From Gammaproteobacteria bacterium (GTDB taxonomy: Bacteria; Pseudomonadota; Gammaproteobacteria; Steroidobacterales; Woeseiaceae), in NCBI GenBank assembly GCA_029865385.1, contig JAOUGX010000011.1, positions 1-64,000 of the forward strand: a stretch of DNA of 64,000 bases. The letters are read 5' to 3'. The position numbers were made by a program, and so were the translations under genes. This document shows positions 10,015-18,117 of this stretch, in pieces; position 1 is the first letter of the stretch, and each line of letters opens with the position of its first letter. The notes beneath the pieces are model-generated. The model ran no database searches and was not told the origin of the DNA. It saw only the letters and a list, made by a program, of their open reading frames with translations.

Positions 10015-11303
10015 GCATTCGTCTCCACGGGATCTAGACGGTCATAATTTCTGCCCAGGTAGACGCCGACAAAGGCCCACATCAGGGCAATGAATCCGCC
10101 GATGGCAGCGAGCGCTCCGAGCCCCAGCCCGAGAGTCGTGGCAAGCACCGCGAACAACCAGCCGGCCAGTGCATCGCCGCCGCGATAGACGACGATATCG
10201 ATAACCGGCTTGGCCTTGAATCGTGCCTCACGGTCGACGACCGTGTAGAGCATTTCGCGCGCCGGCCGGGTAATCGCATAGTTGCCCGAACGCATCACGA
10301 CCCAAATGACGATGACAGCCGCCAATACCGGGTTGCCGGCTATCGCCAGCAGACCGATCCCGACCAGCAATGGTATGACGGCAAGTGTCTTTGCCAGGCC
10401 GAAACGGGTTGCAATTCTGCTGGTCGCAAACATCGCCGTGGTAATTGCTATCGCATTGACTGCGAGATTGATTCCGGCCCAGATCTGCGTGTTGGTGTCG
10501 CGGTCAAAACCGTCGAGCAGGTTCTTGATCTCGAAATACGCGAACGAACCGACCGCCGTGTACAGGAATATGAATATCGCGATGCCAAACAGGTACGGGT
10601 TGGTCACAAACTCCGAGAAACCGGACAAGGGGTTACCGCTTATAGTCGCATTCGGGTCGCGACTTGTGTCAGGCGATCCAGGCTGCATTGTTTTCATCGC
10701 CTGCAAGACGCCGATCAGCGGCACGATAGCGACCAGAATGATGGCCGCCAGCAACATCAGGTTCATCGATCCCAGCGCTTTCGCGAGCCCGACGGTTGCT
10801 GCGGATCCGGCAATCGTGCCTGTACTCGCTCCACTTGCGATGAAAGCAAACAGCCTCGGTGCCTGCACTTTGGTGAACAGGTCCGACATGAGACTCCAGA
10901 ATACGGATACGTGAAACAGCGCAAACACGCTTATCCAGACGTAGAAGGCCTTGTCGATGTAGTCGGCATTGCTTGCGTAACTCGCGCCGACATAAAAAAG
11001 CACGAATGAAATGGCAAAAAACGTGTAGACGCCCGGTACAAGGAAACGAAAGCGCAGACGGGACGCGGCAAAGCCGTAAATAGCGACAGCTGCCATACTG
11101 AAAAAGAAATTGTAGGTCCACAACAACGCGACGCTGACGTCGCTCCAGTCGGGCGCCATCGCGTCGCGAACCGGCTTCAGGATGTTGTAGGCAAACATCA
11201 GGAGGAAAATGAACAGAAAAGACAGGAAAGTTGCCTTAAGCTCATGTGGTTCGATCTTCGTCGCTGATCGAACGATTCCTGCAAACGCGTTTTTCTTGAT
11301 CAC
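10011..11303 (-). CDS. twelve-helix transporter related to the NTP/NDP exchange (Tlc) family
   Basis: This 430-residue protein has about twelve hydrophobic helices. Its first helix reads FLLMFAYNILKPVRDAMAP; the LKPVRDAM type motif with a preceding HELKATFLSF is typical of bacterial proteins annotated as Tlc/Npt-like or MFS-like nucleotide transporters. Whether free-living relatives exchange nucleotides is not established, so substrate is left open. It heads a compact operon with the thiolase (4-bp overlap) and the nitroreductase. A strong hairpin terminator lies upstream of it. Confidence 0.7.
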   Translation of the reverse strand: MIKKNAFAGIVRSATKIEPHELKATFLSFLFIFLLMFAYNILKPVRDAMAPDWSDVSVALLWTYNFFFSMAAVAIYGFAASRLRFRFLVPGVYTFFAISFVLFYVGASYASNADYIDKAFYVWISVFALFHVSVFWSLMSDLFTKVQAPRLFAFIASGASTGTIAGSAATVGLAKALGSMNLMLLAAIILVAIVPLIGVLQAMKTMQPGSPDTSRDPNATISGNPLSGFSEFVTNPYLFGIAIFIFLYTAVGSFAYFEIKNLLDGFDRDTNTQIWAGINLAVNAIAITTAMFATSRIATRFGLAKTLAVIPLLVGIGLLAIAGNPVLAAVIVIWVVMRSGNYAITRPAREMLYTVVDREARFKAKPVIDIVVYRGGDALAGWLFAVLATTLGLGLGALAAIGGFIALMWAFVGVYLGRNYDRLDPVETNA

Positions 11304-11345
11304 CGAATGCTTCCACGCCGTCCGAGATGACGTAGGTTAGCGGAA

Positions 11346-11399
11346 AAAGAGGTCGAACCGAATATCCCTTGCGGAATTATTCGATTCGACACCTTTTTT
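11346..11399. terminator. bidirectional intrinsic terminator-like hairpin
   Basis: The arm at 11351-11364 (GGTCGAACCGAATA) pairs almost perfectly with 11379-11393, leaving a loop of about 14 nt. It is flanked by AAAAAGA on the left and a CTTTTTT run on the right. It lies directly downstream of the peroxiredoxin-like gene and should end its minus-strand transcript before the transporter operon. Confidence 0.7.
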
Positions 11400-12080
11400 C
11401 TATTGTTTGCCGACGCGCTCGGCAACTTCCAGCAATTTCTTTGCCGACAGACGTATTTTGTAATCCGCATTGACGTAGTCATACGCGATTTCGCCAGAGG
11501 TATCGATAACGTAGACCGATGGCACCGCCAGCGCCTGGTATTGCCGGATCGACGAGCCATCGACATCCTTGCCCTTCTCGTTCAGCCAGTCCACGGTCTG
11601 CTGATTGACACGAAACGCCGTGCCAAACGCCAGCGCAGCTTCCATATTGGCATCCGAAAGTATGACGTAGTCGAGACCGTCAATGTCGTCCTGAGTTTCC
11701 CTCGAGAGGCTTGCGTGCAGGAGTTCGGGGCGATCGCCACTGAGAAAATAGACGTCCATTCCCAGTGCGCGGATTTGCGGTATCGCGTTTCGCAGTTCCG
11801 ACAGGTGCATGTTGCAGTACGGACACCATCCGCCACGAAAAGAGATGAGAATCGCGGGACGCTGCAGCGCGGCCGGATCGAAGTCAAACTTCTCATCCGC
11901 GACGGTCCTTGCGGAGAATTTCGGTGCATAGTCGCCCGCTCGTAACGGTGTGGTTTCCTCGGCGCTTGCAGGCAATTCCGCGAAGTCGGCCGCCGTACCG
12001 GGCCGAACCTCGGAAAGAATCAGCGATGCGACAAGCAAAGCGATGAATGCGGAAAAAGCGAATGCACGTCCTGGAATCAT
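11400..12080 (-). CDS. exported peroxiredoxin-like (AhpC/TSA) protein
   Basis: This 226-residue thioredoxin-fold protein has an N-terminal hydrophobic export signal (FAFSAFIALLVASLILSEV). A redox motif Cys86-Pro-Tyr-Cys89 lies in FRGGWCPYCN, followed by SELRNAIPQIRALGMDVYFLSGD. This arrangement is found in the peroxiredoxin-like/AhpC-TSA group rather than in classical 2-Cys peroxiredoxins. Export implies activity in the periplasm as a thiol oxidoreductase or peroxidase. It is monocistronic, bounded by a terminator hairpin. Confidence 0.82.
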   Translation of the reverse strand: MIPGRAFAFSAFIALLVASLILSEVRPGTAADFAELPASAEETTPLRAGDYAPKFSARTVADEKFDFDPAALQRPAILISFRGGWCPYCNMHLSELRNAIPQIRALGMDVYFLSGDRPELLHASLSRETQDDIDGLDYVILSDANMEAALAFGTAFRVNQQTVDWLNEKGKDVDGSSIRQYQALAVPSVYVIDTSGEIAYDYVNADYKIRLSAKKLLEVAERVGKQ

Positions 12081-12142
12081 TGTCGAAGCTCCTCGATCAG
12101 TAACCAGCCGACCGGCGCAGAGCGTACTTTATTACAGAGGAT

Positions 12143-14095
12143 TCAGACGGCCTTTTCCAGGCGGTCTCGCTGCCGTATGTCGCGGACGCCGCGGCTGCGG
12201 GCCTTGGCCCGGTACATCGCCTGGTCCGCGGCTCGCAACAGTCCGGTCAATGTGTTGGCGTTGTCGGGGTAAAGCGCGAGCCCGATACTGGCCGCGCAAT
12301 AAAGCGTTTCGGCACCGATCAGGTAAGGCTGCTCCAGTGACTGCGCGAGTCGACTGGCCAGGGTTTCCGCAACCTTGCCATTGACGTCAGGAACCAGCGC
12401 GACGAATTCGTCACCGCCGGGACGGCCGATGATATCGCAGGACCGCAGGCTGCTGCGCAGCCTTTCGGCCGCAGTAATCAGCAGCTGGTCGCCGATCTGG
12501 TGGCCGCAGCGATCATTGATCTGCTTGAACTCGTTCAGGTCGATGAACAGGAGCGCACCGGTTGCGTCGTCATCGCTCTCGGACAAACGACTCGCAGCGT
12601 CTCTCTCGAATCCGCGACGATTCAGGACCCCGGTCAACGGGTCGCTCCAGGCAATGGACTCCATCTGGATTTCCTTTGCTTTGCGATCGGTTATATCGAC
12701 GAATGTCACGGCGACGTCTTCACCAACCGGTTCCGCAATGATGCGCAACCACTTGCTGACGCCCCGGGCCTCGATCAATGCTTCGGTATCGAGGATCTCG
12801 CCACGCTCCGCCGATTCGAGCAGCTGCTGTACCAGCGATTCCCCCGCATGCGGATCCATGCCGAACGACGCGAGCCGGATAAGTTCAGCCGCACTACGAT
12901 CGATCATCATGTCCGATTCGGCACGCAGGAACCGGCCCGCGGCGGCATTGGCAAAGATGCACCGCAGGTCGCGGTCACCTTTGTCGTCGAATACCCAACG
13001 CAGTCGGAGAATACCGTTTACCGAGTGATCGATTAGTGTGCGCAGGAGCCGCTCGCTGCTCAGGACCTCTTTCTGTGCCTTTTCCACGTCGCTGACGTCG
13101 CGAAACATCAGTACCCGGCCGCCACGCGAAACGGCTTTGCCAGGTTCGATGTTTGACACCTGCAAGTGGAGGAACCGGCCCGTGTTGGTCATGATTTTCT
13201 GCGGTTTGCCGGTATCGAGCGCCAATCTTATTTCTGGAACATCGTCACCGAACACAGAATCCAGAGATGATCGCAGCGCGTCTTTTTCAGAAATTTTGAG
13301 AAGCGATTCTGCGCCATGATTCAGACTGATGATGCGTCTCTGATCGTCGACGACAACGACCGGGTCCTGCATGTTCTGAAACACCGTCTCGTAAGCGAGC
13401 GGCGTGAATTCTATGACCTGTTCGCCGATCACCAGCCACGCGTACACCGGCAGCATTGCCGCAAAAACGAGCGGAAGCGTCGATATAGTATCCGGGCCGA
13501 CTCCAGCATCGTAAGCGACAGCCGCAATAAGAGGTACGAGGGCGGACCCGGCCAGCGTCAGCAATCCCCGGCGGTGAATCGGAGCGACCGCACTCGAGTG
13601 CAGGACGAGAGTCAGTACGCCCGCGATAACCATCGTGTAGGCATACGGTGAATGCACGAACAGATACCACTTGCCCCAGGCGAGCGGCCGGGTCAGGAAT
13701 TCGCCCGCGGCATTGACCGCTGGCAGCTGCCACATGAACTCATGCCAGTAGTTTGTTGCGGCAATTACAATGGACGAGACCGGTACTATGAGCAGCGCAA
13801 CAACCGCGGCAGCCGGAGTGTCACGGCCTGTATACGAACGAAAGCAAATCAGGATCAGCACCGGCACGAGGGCCGTGCCAACGAAATGCCCGAGTCGTCC
13901 AACGGAAAAAACCAGGTAGTTTGTGGCGATCAACTCGACGGCGCCGCCCAGCACCCAGATACCGACCACGACAAAGGTCAGGGCCAGCGGAAAACTGCCG
14001 ATTTCCCGCCTGCTGCCAAGCAGCCGGGCGCCAAGCAATATGTAGCAACCAGCGCAAAAGCTGAGGACGACAGGCAGTACAACGGCGGCGGTCAT
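12143..14095 (-). CDS. membrane diguanylate cyclase: 7TM sensor, two PAS-like regions, GGDEF
   Basis: Residues about 1-225 form seven hydrophobic helices like the 7TM sensor of histidine kinases. A PAS domain follows (about 235-330, FQNMQDPVVVVDDQRRIISLN), a second PAS-like region (about 350-470), and a C-terminal GGDEF domain (about 490-645). The active-site motif is intact (GGDEF at 560-564), and RSCD exactly five residues before it is a product-inhibition I-site. It should make cyclic di-GMP from two GTP. There is no EAL domain. The transcript diverges from the small STQALR-repeat gene. Confidence 0.9.
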   Translation of the reverse strand: MTAAVVLPVVLSFCAGCYILLGARLLGSRREIGSFPLALTFVVVGIWVLGGAVELIATNYLVFSVGRLGHFVGTALVPVLILICFRSYTGRDTPAAAVVALLIVPVSSIVIAATNYWHEFMWQLPAVNAAGEFLTRPLAWGKWYLFVHSPYAYTMVIAGVLTLVLHSSAVAPIHRRGLLTLAGSALVPLIAAVAYDAGVGPDTISTLPLVFAAMLPVYAWLVIGEQVIEFTPLAYETVFQNMQDPVVVVDDQRRIISLNHGAESLLKISEKDALRSSLDSVFGDDVPEIRLALDTGKPQKIMTNTGRFLHLQVSNIEPGKAVSRGGRVLMFRDVSDVEKAQKEVLSSERLLRTLIDHSVNGILRLRWVFDDKGDRDLRCIFANAAAGRFLRAESDMMIDRSAAELIRLASFGMDPHAGESLVQQLLESAERGEILDTEALIEARGVSKWLRIIAEPVGEDVAVTFVDITDRKAKEIQMESIAWSDPLTGVLNRRGFERDAASRLSESDDDATGALLFIDLNEFKQINDRCGHQIGDQLLITAAERLRSSLRSCDIIGRPGGDEFVALVPDVNGKVAETLASRLAQSLEQPYLIGAETLYCAASIGLALYPDNANTLTGLLRAADQAMYRAKARSRGVRDIRQRDRLEKAV

Positions 14096-14343
14096 GACAT
14101 AGGTGAATCGGCTTCGTTTTACAGAATAAAGTCAATGTTACTTCGCGCAAACCATTGATTCTGGGACCTGCTCCACAGCTTTGGCTTGGCCGTTCTGGCA
14201 TAAGTGGTCGGATCGTTTCACTTTCGGTGCGGCAAAGAGGGTTCGCCGGTTTAATACGCAGCCCGCCTGAGGTCTGGTTATGCGGCAGCCGCTGGCCTAA
14301 AGTGTCCCGCAGACCGATGCCGCCAGTGATCCGGGGGTGAGAC
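14096..14343. other. divergent intergenic region between diguanylate cyclase and STQALR-repeat genes
   Basis: These 248 bp carry both promoters by position. The only clear signal is a strong GGGGGTGA ribosome-binding site just before the ATG at 14344. A TAAAGTGT at 14298 looked like half of a flagellar sigma-28 promoter but lacks a correctly spaced -10. Nothing else was recognised. Confidence 0.5.
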
Positions 14344-14823
14344 ATGTCTGACTACGAACCTACCATCAAAATCCGCCGGCCACCGAGGATCCAGACCGAC
14401 GGCCACGGCCGTTCGGTCTGGACCGACCCGGTCGATACTTCCGATGAACTCGAACTGGTGTCCACCCAGGCGCTGCGCGTCATTCTGGACGCGGATGACA
14501 AACAGGCACGAAAAGCCATTCAGGCCGCTGTCAAAGGCAGCAACGAGGGCGTACTCGCGCGCGACCCGACAGCCGGCACGTTTGAGATCATCGGCGACGA
14601 CGAGCTGCAGAAGATCCTGGATAGCACGCTGGATCTGCCGCCGATCACCCGGCCCGCCGATATCACACTGGTTCCGCTAAACAAAGAACCTAGCGAGGAG
14701 CTCTCGCTCGTCAGCACACAGGCGCTGCGAAAAATCCTCGGCACCGGGGATTCCGCGCCCGCGCAAAAATCGAAAAAGAAACGCGATTCGAGCGGCGGTT
14801 TCGACCCTTACAACAGCGGTTAG
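14344..14823 (+). CDS. hypothetical acidic protein with repeated STQALR motif
   Basis: This 159-residue soluble protein is not one I recognise. It contains two near-identical copies of ELxLVSTQALRxIL (residues 35-48 and 119-132). A degenerate third copy, DDELQKILD, lies at 85-93. The segments between are low in hydrophobicity, and the C-terminus is Lys/Ser-rich (AQKSKKKRDSSGG). The start is secure because GGGGGTGA lies 5-12 bp upstream. It diverges from the diguanylate cyclase and converges on the phosphotransferase gene (stops overlap by 4 bp). Repeated short amphipathic helices suggest an adaptor or binding protein, but function is unknown. Confidence 0.75.
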   Translation: MSDYEPTIKIRRPPRIQTDGHGRSVWTDPVDTSDELELVSTQALRVILDADDKQARKAIQAAVKGSNEGVLARDPTAGTFEIIGDDELQKILDSTLDLPPITRPADITLVPLNKEPSEELSLVSTQALRKILGTGDSAPAQKSKKKRDSSGGFDPYNSG

Positions 14824-15899
14824 CTGCCCCCGTTTCCGCAGGCTTCGCGAAAAATACTCTGCACGCTTTCTCGCGGCAATTCATCGAGTCTTGAGAGGAA
14901 ACGCTCCGCCGAATTCTCCTGCAGGATTTTTTTCAGGTAAGGATCGTCCGGGCTGCGCTCGCTGATACGCCAGAAGCGGATCGAGGTTGTGGCAGCCAGC
15001 CGCGTCCGGATCAGGTCGTAAAGGAGATCCGTTTCGTCCCGGCGCAATGGCGTCACCGAATGGTAACCCGCTATAAAGTTTGCAACTCTGGATAACGGAT
15101 TGCCATTTCGTGAGCGCAGATAGGAAACCGCCACGGCGACGTCGACAATCAGCGGCGAACTCAACATATCGCCGAAATCGATAACACCTACGACTTTCGA
15201 TCCCTGCGGTGCATCGACCAGAATATTGTCCGGATTAAGATCGTTATGAATGACCTGCCATCGAAGATTGCCGAAACGCGGCAATGCGTGTTCCTCAAAA
15301 TCATCGAGGCAACGCGCGACCTGCTTGCGCAAAGCCGGGTCCGTAATGAAACGTTGCAATTCACGAAGATCCAGTGCGCGTTTCATGTCCCATAGCAGGT
15401 TGTGGTCCGAGGCATCATGTCGAAAATCACGCAACGCCCGGCCAATTTCGGCAAGGTATATCCCCGCATTGCGACTGAACCCCGGCCCCGGCACATCGTC
15501 GCCAAGTGGCACCCCCTCGACGTAACTGACCAGCCGGCAGATGTGCGATACGTCGCCGGATCTCACGGTTATTTGTAACTCGCCGGCCAGCGTAGGTACG
15601 ATCCGAGGCGCGTTGAAACGCTTTCCGTGCTCGGATTGATAGCGCTCGATGTGCTGCAGTGCCTTGATCTGGAAGTCCGTTACCTGTGGATCTTCGGCCG
15701 CGTTTGCGATTTTGAACACCAGCTTCAAACCGTCGGCTGTGCGAACCTCGAAGTTCTGGTCTCTTTCGCTGACCAACGACTCTGCTTTCACGACCGCAAG
15801 ACCGTAATGCTGCAGCAACAGCTCGATGGCGTCCTGCCGCTTCAGTTGTGGCACGTCGCTGGCAATGACTGCCAGGGGATTGTTATCAGGATGAGTCAC
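14820..15899 (-). CDS. APH-fold phosphotransferase, hydroxylysine-kinase-like
   Basis: This 359-residue protein has the aminoglycoside-phosphotransferase/choline-kinase fold. Brenner-type motif HNDLNPDNILV supplies catalytic Asp and Asn, and GVIDFGDM supplies the metal-binding Asp. The GVIDFGDM form and the N-terminal YGLAVVKAESLVSERDQNFEV resemble hydroxylysine kinase (HYKK/AGPHD1), which uses GTP on 5-hydroxylysine. In many bacteria this domain is fused to or next to an ethanolamine-phosphate-lyase-like aminotransferase; none is here. The true substrate is undetermined. Confidence 0.78.
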   Translation of the reverse strand: MTHPDNNPLAVIASDVPQLKRQDAIELLLQHYGLAVVKAESLVSERDQNFEVRTADGLKLVFKIANAAEDPQVTDFQIKALQHIERYQSEHGKRFNAPRIVPTLAGELQITVRSGDVSHICRLVSYVEGVPLGDDVPGPGFSRNAGIYLAEIGRALRDFRHDASDHNLLWDMKRALDLRELQRFITDPALRKQVARCLDDFEEHALPRFGNLRWQVIHNDLNPDNILVDAPQGSKVVGVIDFGDMLSSPLIVDVAVAVSYLRSRNGNPLSRVANFIAGYHSVTPLRRDETDLLYDLIRTRLAATTSIRFWRISERSPDDPYLKKILQENSAERFLSRLDELPRESVQSIFREACGNGGS

Positions 15900-16230
15900 T
15901 AGCGGCCGGGCGATTGACGGGACGGGTCAGTATGCTGGCGACATCGCCGGCCATCAAGACAGGTCATGGCGAGCCGCCAAAGCAGTTGGTTCCGCCGGCC
16001 ACAGCGACCGTTGCCGCCGAAACCAGCGAACGGCCGGGCCAAAGTCCCATTCGAAATGGCCGATCGAGCCCGATCCGTATACAATCCTTGCTGTTCGCCG
16101 GCCCGAACACAGCGAAAAACCAGAAATTCGGGGAAACCGGGCGGCACAGGGTGCTGTTTCACGGGCTGGTAACCCGGCATCGAGACACCATCTGGTCCAG
16201 ACAGCAGAAAACACATAAGGACGGTTAGTC
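15900..16230. other. 331-bp intergenic region with a possible promoter and structured leader
   Basis: A -10-like TATACAAT lies at 16078-16085 without a convincing -35. Downstream, GCAC/GTGC (16144-16154) forms a small hairpin enclosed by CCGGG (16137-16141) pairing with CCCGG (16173-16177), so the DUF1232 mRNA may have a folded 5' leader. AAGGACGG near 16217 is the ribosome-binding site. A 104-codon open frame spanning the region has no protein-like features. Confidence 0.35.
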
Positions 16231-16797
16231 ATGTCTCTCGATATTACATTTACGCTCAGCGACGACGATCTCGACCACTTCCAGAAAATCGTGGACAAAG
16301 CCAAGTCGGCGATGGCAAGCACTGAAAGCGCTGCCCAGATCGAAGCGGCGGCAAGGCAGCTCATAGACGATTCACGCACGGCCGAGTTGCCGGATTTCAT
16401 TGCATCCAGGCTGTCGAAACTGGAAGTCGTCATCAACATGGTTGGCGATGCGGAATGGAAATTGAGCGACGAAGAGCGCACTCGCGTGCTTGGCGCGCTG
16501 GTCTACTTCTGCGACCCGGAGGACCTGATTCCCGATCACATTCCCGGCATTGGTTTCCTGGACGATGCCATTTACGTCGAGCTGGTTATTCGCGAACTCA
16601 AGGCAGAGATCGAGTCCTACGAGGAATTCTGCAACTTCCGCATTTCCGAAGAGAAACGTCGCAAAGACCGGGGTCTCGATCCACACGTCGAGCGCGAGGC
16701 CTGGCTTGCCGACAAGCGCGCGTCGCTGCATGCCCGTATGCGCAAACGGCGCCGCTCTGGCAGCTCCGGTGGTGGCGGCTGGCGCCTTCGCTGGTAG
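16231..16797 (+). CDS. YkvA/DUF1232 family protein
   Basis: This 188-residue protein has a central DUF1232 core, YFCDPEDLIPDHIPGIGFLDDA (about residues 90-112), whose D-P-x-D-x-I-P-D signature is diagnostic. An N-terminal helical region precedes it. The C-terminus is very basic and Gly-rich (MRKRRRSGSSGGGG), which could contact nucleic acid or membrane. The biochemical role of this family is not known. It is followed directly by an intrinsic terminator. Confidence 0.8.
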   Translation: MSLDITFTLSDDDLDHFQKIVDKAKSAMASTESAAQIEAAARQLIDDSRTAELPDFIASRLSKLEVVINMVGDAEWKLSDEERTRVLGALVYFCDPEDLIPDHIPGIGFLDDAIYVELVIRELKAEIESYEEFCNFRISEEKRRKDRGLDPHVEREAWLADKRASLHARMRKRRRSGSSGGGGWRLRW

Positions 16798-16814
16798 TAG
16801 CAGCGCCCTTGAAA

Positions 16815-16850
16815 GCAAAAAAAGCCCTCGTTTATGCGGGCTTTTTTTTG
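16815..16850. terminator. bidirectional intrinsic terminator
   Basis: AAAAAAAGCCC ... GCGGGCTTTTTTTT forms a short GC stem with an A-run on one side and a T-run on the other. It sits between the convergent DUF1232 gene (+) and LOG-family gene (-) and can serve both. Confidence 0.85.
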
Positions 16851-16886
16851 CGGCTGGGACAACGCTGCGATTGATTTTCCGATTAC

Positions 16887-17453
16887 TCAGGTCCACTTCT
16901 CGGCGTCGGGCGGCACGTACTGCGAGAACTGGTGCAGCAGGCCGGACGGTCGATCCGCAACCAGCAGCATGGCCCTGTGCTGCGGCCGAACGAATCCGCT
17001 GGCAGTCGCACCGTCCAGGTAACGCAACAGATCGTCGAAAAAGCCGTTGACGTTCAGCAGGCCGCAAGGCTTCGAATGAAATTGCAGCTGACCCCAGGTG
17101 AGCACTTCGATGATTTCTTCCAGTGTCCCGTACCCTCCGGGCATCGCCACGAACCCGTCTGACAGCATTACCATCATCGATTTCCGCTCGTGCATGGATT
17201 CGACGATATGCAACTCGCTCAAGCCTTTATGGCCGACCTCCTTGTCCATCAACGCGCGTGGAATTACACCGATCGCTTTGCCACCGGCGCCTAGCACCGC
17301 GTCGGCAAGAATTCCCATCAGGCCCTTGGCGCCGCCCCCGTAAACAAGTTCGACTCGATTCGTAACGAGCGCGGTTCCAAGCTGTCTCGCGGCATCGACG
17401 TACACCGGCTTGTTGCCTGTATTGGAACCGCAGTAGACACAGAGCCGTTTCAT
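16887..17453 (-). CDS. LOG-family (YvdD/TIGR00730) nucleotide 5'-monophosphate phosphoribohydrolase
   Basis: From the ATG at 17453 this is a 188-residue Rossmann-fold protein. Hallmarks are CVYCGSN at the start, YGGGAKGLMG, MHERK (87-91) and PGGYGTLEE (105-113, the PGGxGTxxE nucleotide-binding and catalytic motif). LOG enzymes hydrolyse cytokinin nucleotides or AMP-type nucleotides to free base plus ribose 5-phosphate. It lies 17 bp downstream of a phosphoribosyltransferase on the same strand, so base release and base-plus-PRPP reactions may be encoded together. The longer open frame adds 41 unsupported residues. Confidence 0.9.
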   Translation of the reverse strand: MKRLCVYCGSNTGNKPVYVDAARQLGTALVTNRVELVYGGGAKGLMGILADAVLGAGGKAIGVIPRALMDKEVGHKGLSELHIVESMHERKSMMVMLSDGFVAMPGGYGTLEEIIEVLTWGQLQFHSKPCGLLNVNGFFDDLLRYLDGATASGFVRPQHRAMLLVADRPSGLLHQFSQYVPPDAEKWT

Positions 17454-17470
17454 GGATCCGTGCGTGTGGA

Positions 17471-18034
17471 TCAGGCCCGGCGCGCCGCAGGGTAGACGAT
17501 ATCGTGGAGCTCGAGGCGGCTTTTCTTCATCTCGTCCGGTGTCAACGCATCGAGTTCGTGCGGAAACACCAGCCACTCCGCTGTTTCGTGCAGGTAATAG
17601 TCCGGAACGAGGTCCGTTTCGTTACGCGTCGGCTTATACCAGGGCGCCGCGATACGCATATCCTTCGGCGTATTGCCGCGGGCGCGCCGGGATAGCTCGC
17701 GCACGACGGCGGCGAAAGTATTTCCCGTATCGAACACATCGTCGACTATCAGCACGCGATCGTCGTGGGCGATCTTCTTGATGATGTAGTCCAGGCCGTG
17801 CACCGCGACCTCGCTGCGTTGATCCACTCCGGTGTATGAGGAAGTCCGGATGGCGATGTGATCGGCATCGACTCCACAATAGGCAAGGATTTCCTGTACC
17901 GCCATGCCAACCGGTGTGCCGCCACGCCATATTGCAATGATCATCGTCGGTTCGAAACCGCTCTCGAGGACCTTTACGCCGAGGCGGAAGGAATCAGCCA
18001 GCAACTCTTGCGCGGTCAGGATGGTTTTTTGCAC
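17471..18034 (-). CDS. purine-type phosphoribosyltransferase, catalytically intact paralogue
   Basis: This 187-residue protein has the PRPP-binding motif VLIVDDVFDTGNT (Asp98, Asp99, catalytic-type Asp102, Thr103, Gly104), and IWRGGTPVG forms the PPi loop. It resembles hypoxanthine/xanthine-type phosphoribosyltransferases. The start chosen is GTG at 18034, with AGGAG at 18045-18049 ten bases upstream; it aligns with the start of the divergent paralogue. ATGs further upstream would add a very basic tail. It is followed by the LOG gene. Base specificity is not readable. Confidence 0.85.
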   Translation of the reverse strand: MQKTILTAQELLADSFRLGVKVLESGFEPTMIIAIWRGGTPVGMAVQEILAYCGVDADHIAIRTSSYTGVDQRSEVAVHGLDYIIKKIAHDDRVLIVDDVFDTGNTFAAVVRELSRRARGNTPKDMRIAAPWYKPTRNETDLVPDYYLHETAEWLVFPHELDALTPDEMKKSRLELHDIVYPAARRA

Positions 18035-18068
18035 CGCGTGCCGTCTCCTGCGTCGTTTCGATCGGTGT

Positions 18069-18096
18069 ATGATAACGGCCATCAATACTACAGCAA
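18069..18096 (-). promoter_or_regulatory. candidate sigma-70 promoter for the phosphoribosyltransferase-LOG operon
   Basis: On the minus strand, TTGCTG and TATCAT are separated by 16 bp within the 83-bp intergenic region between the divergent phosphoribosyltransferase genes. A TATGAT on the plus strand overlaps it, so the two promoters probably share DNA and could interfere or be co-regulated. Confidence 0.4.
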
Positions 18097-18117
18097 CTTC
18101 GGTTTCCCGGGATAACA

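Noticed and set aside
11300-11566. 88-codon minus-strand frame across the terminator hairpin
   Set aside because: It overlaps the end of the peroxiredoxin-like gene in another frame and reads through an obvious terminator.
14298-14325. TAAAGTGT resembling a sigma-28 (FliA) -35 element
   Set aside because: No GCCGATAA-like -10 at the required spacing; the nearest GATGCCG is wrongly placed.
15914-16228. 104-codon frame ending 2 bp before the DUF1232 gene
   Set aside because: No ribosome-binding site, low-complexity Thr/Pro/Arg composition and no family features; the DNA is better read as a leader.
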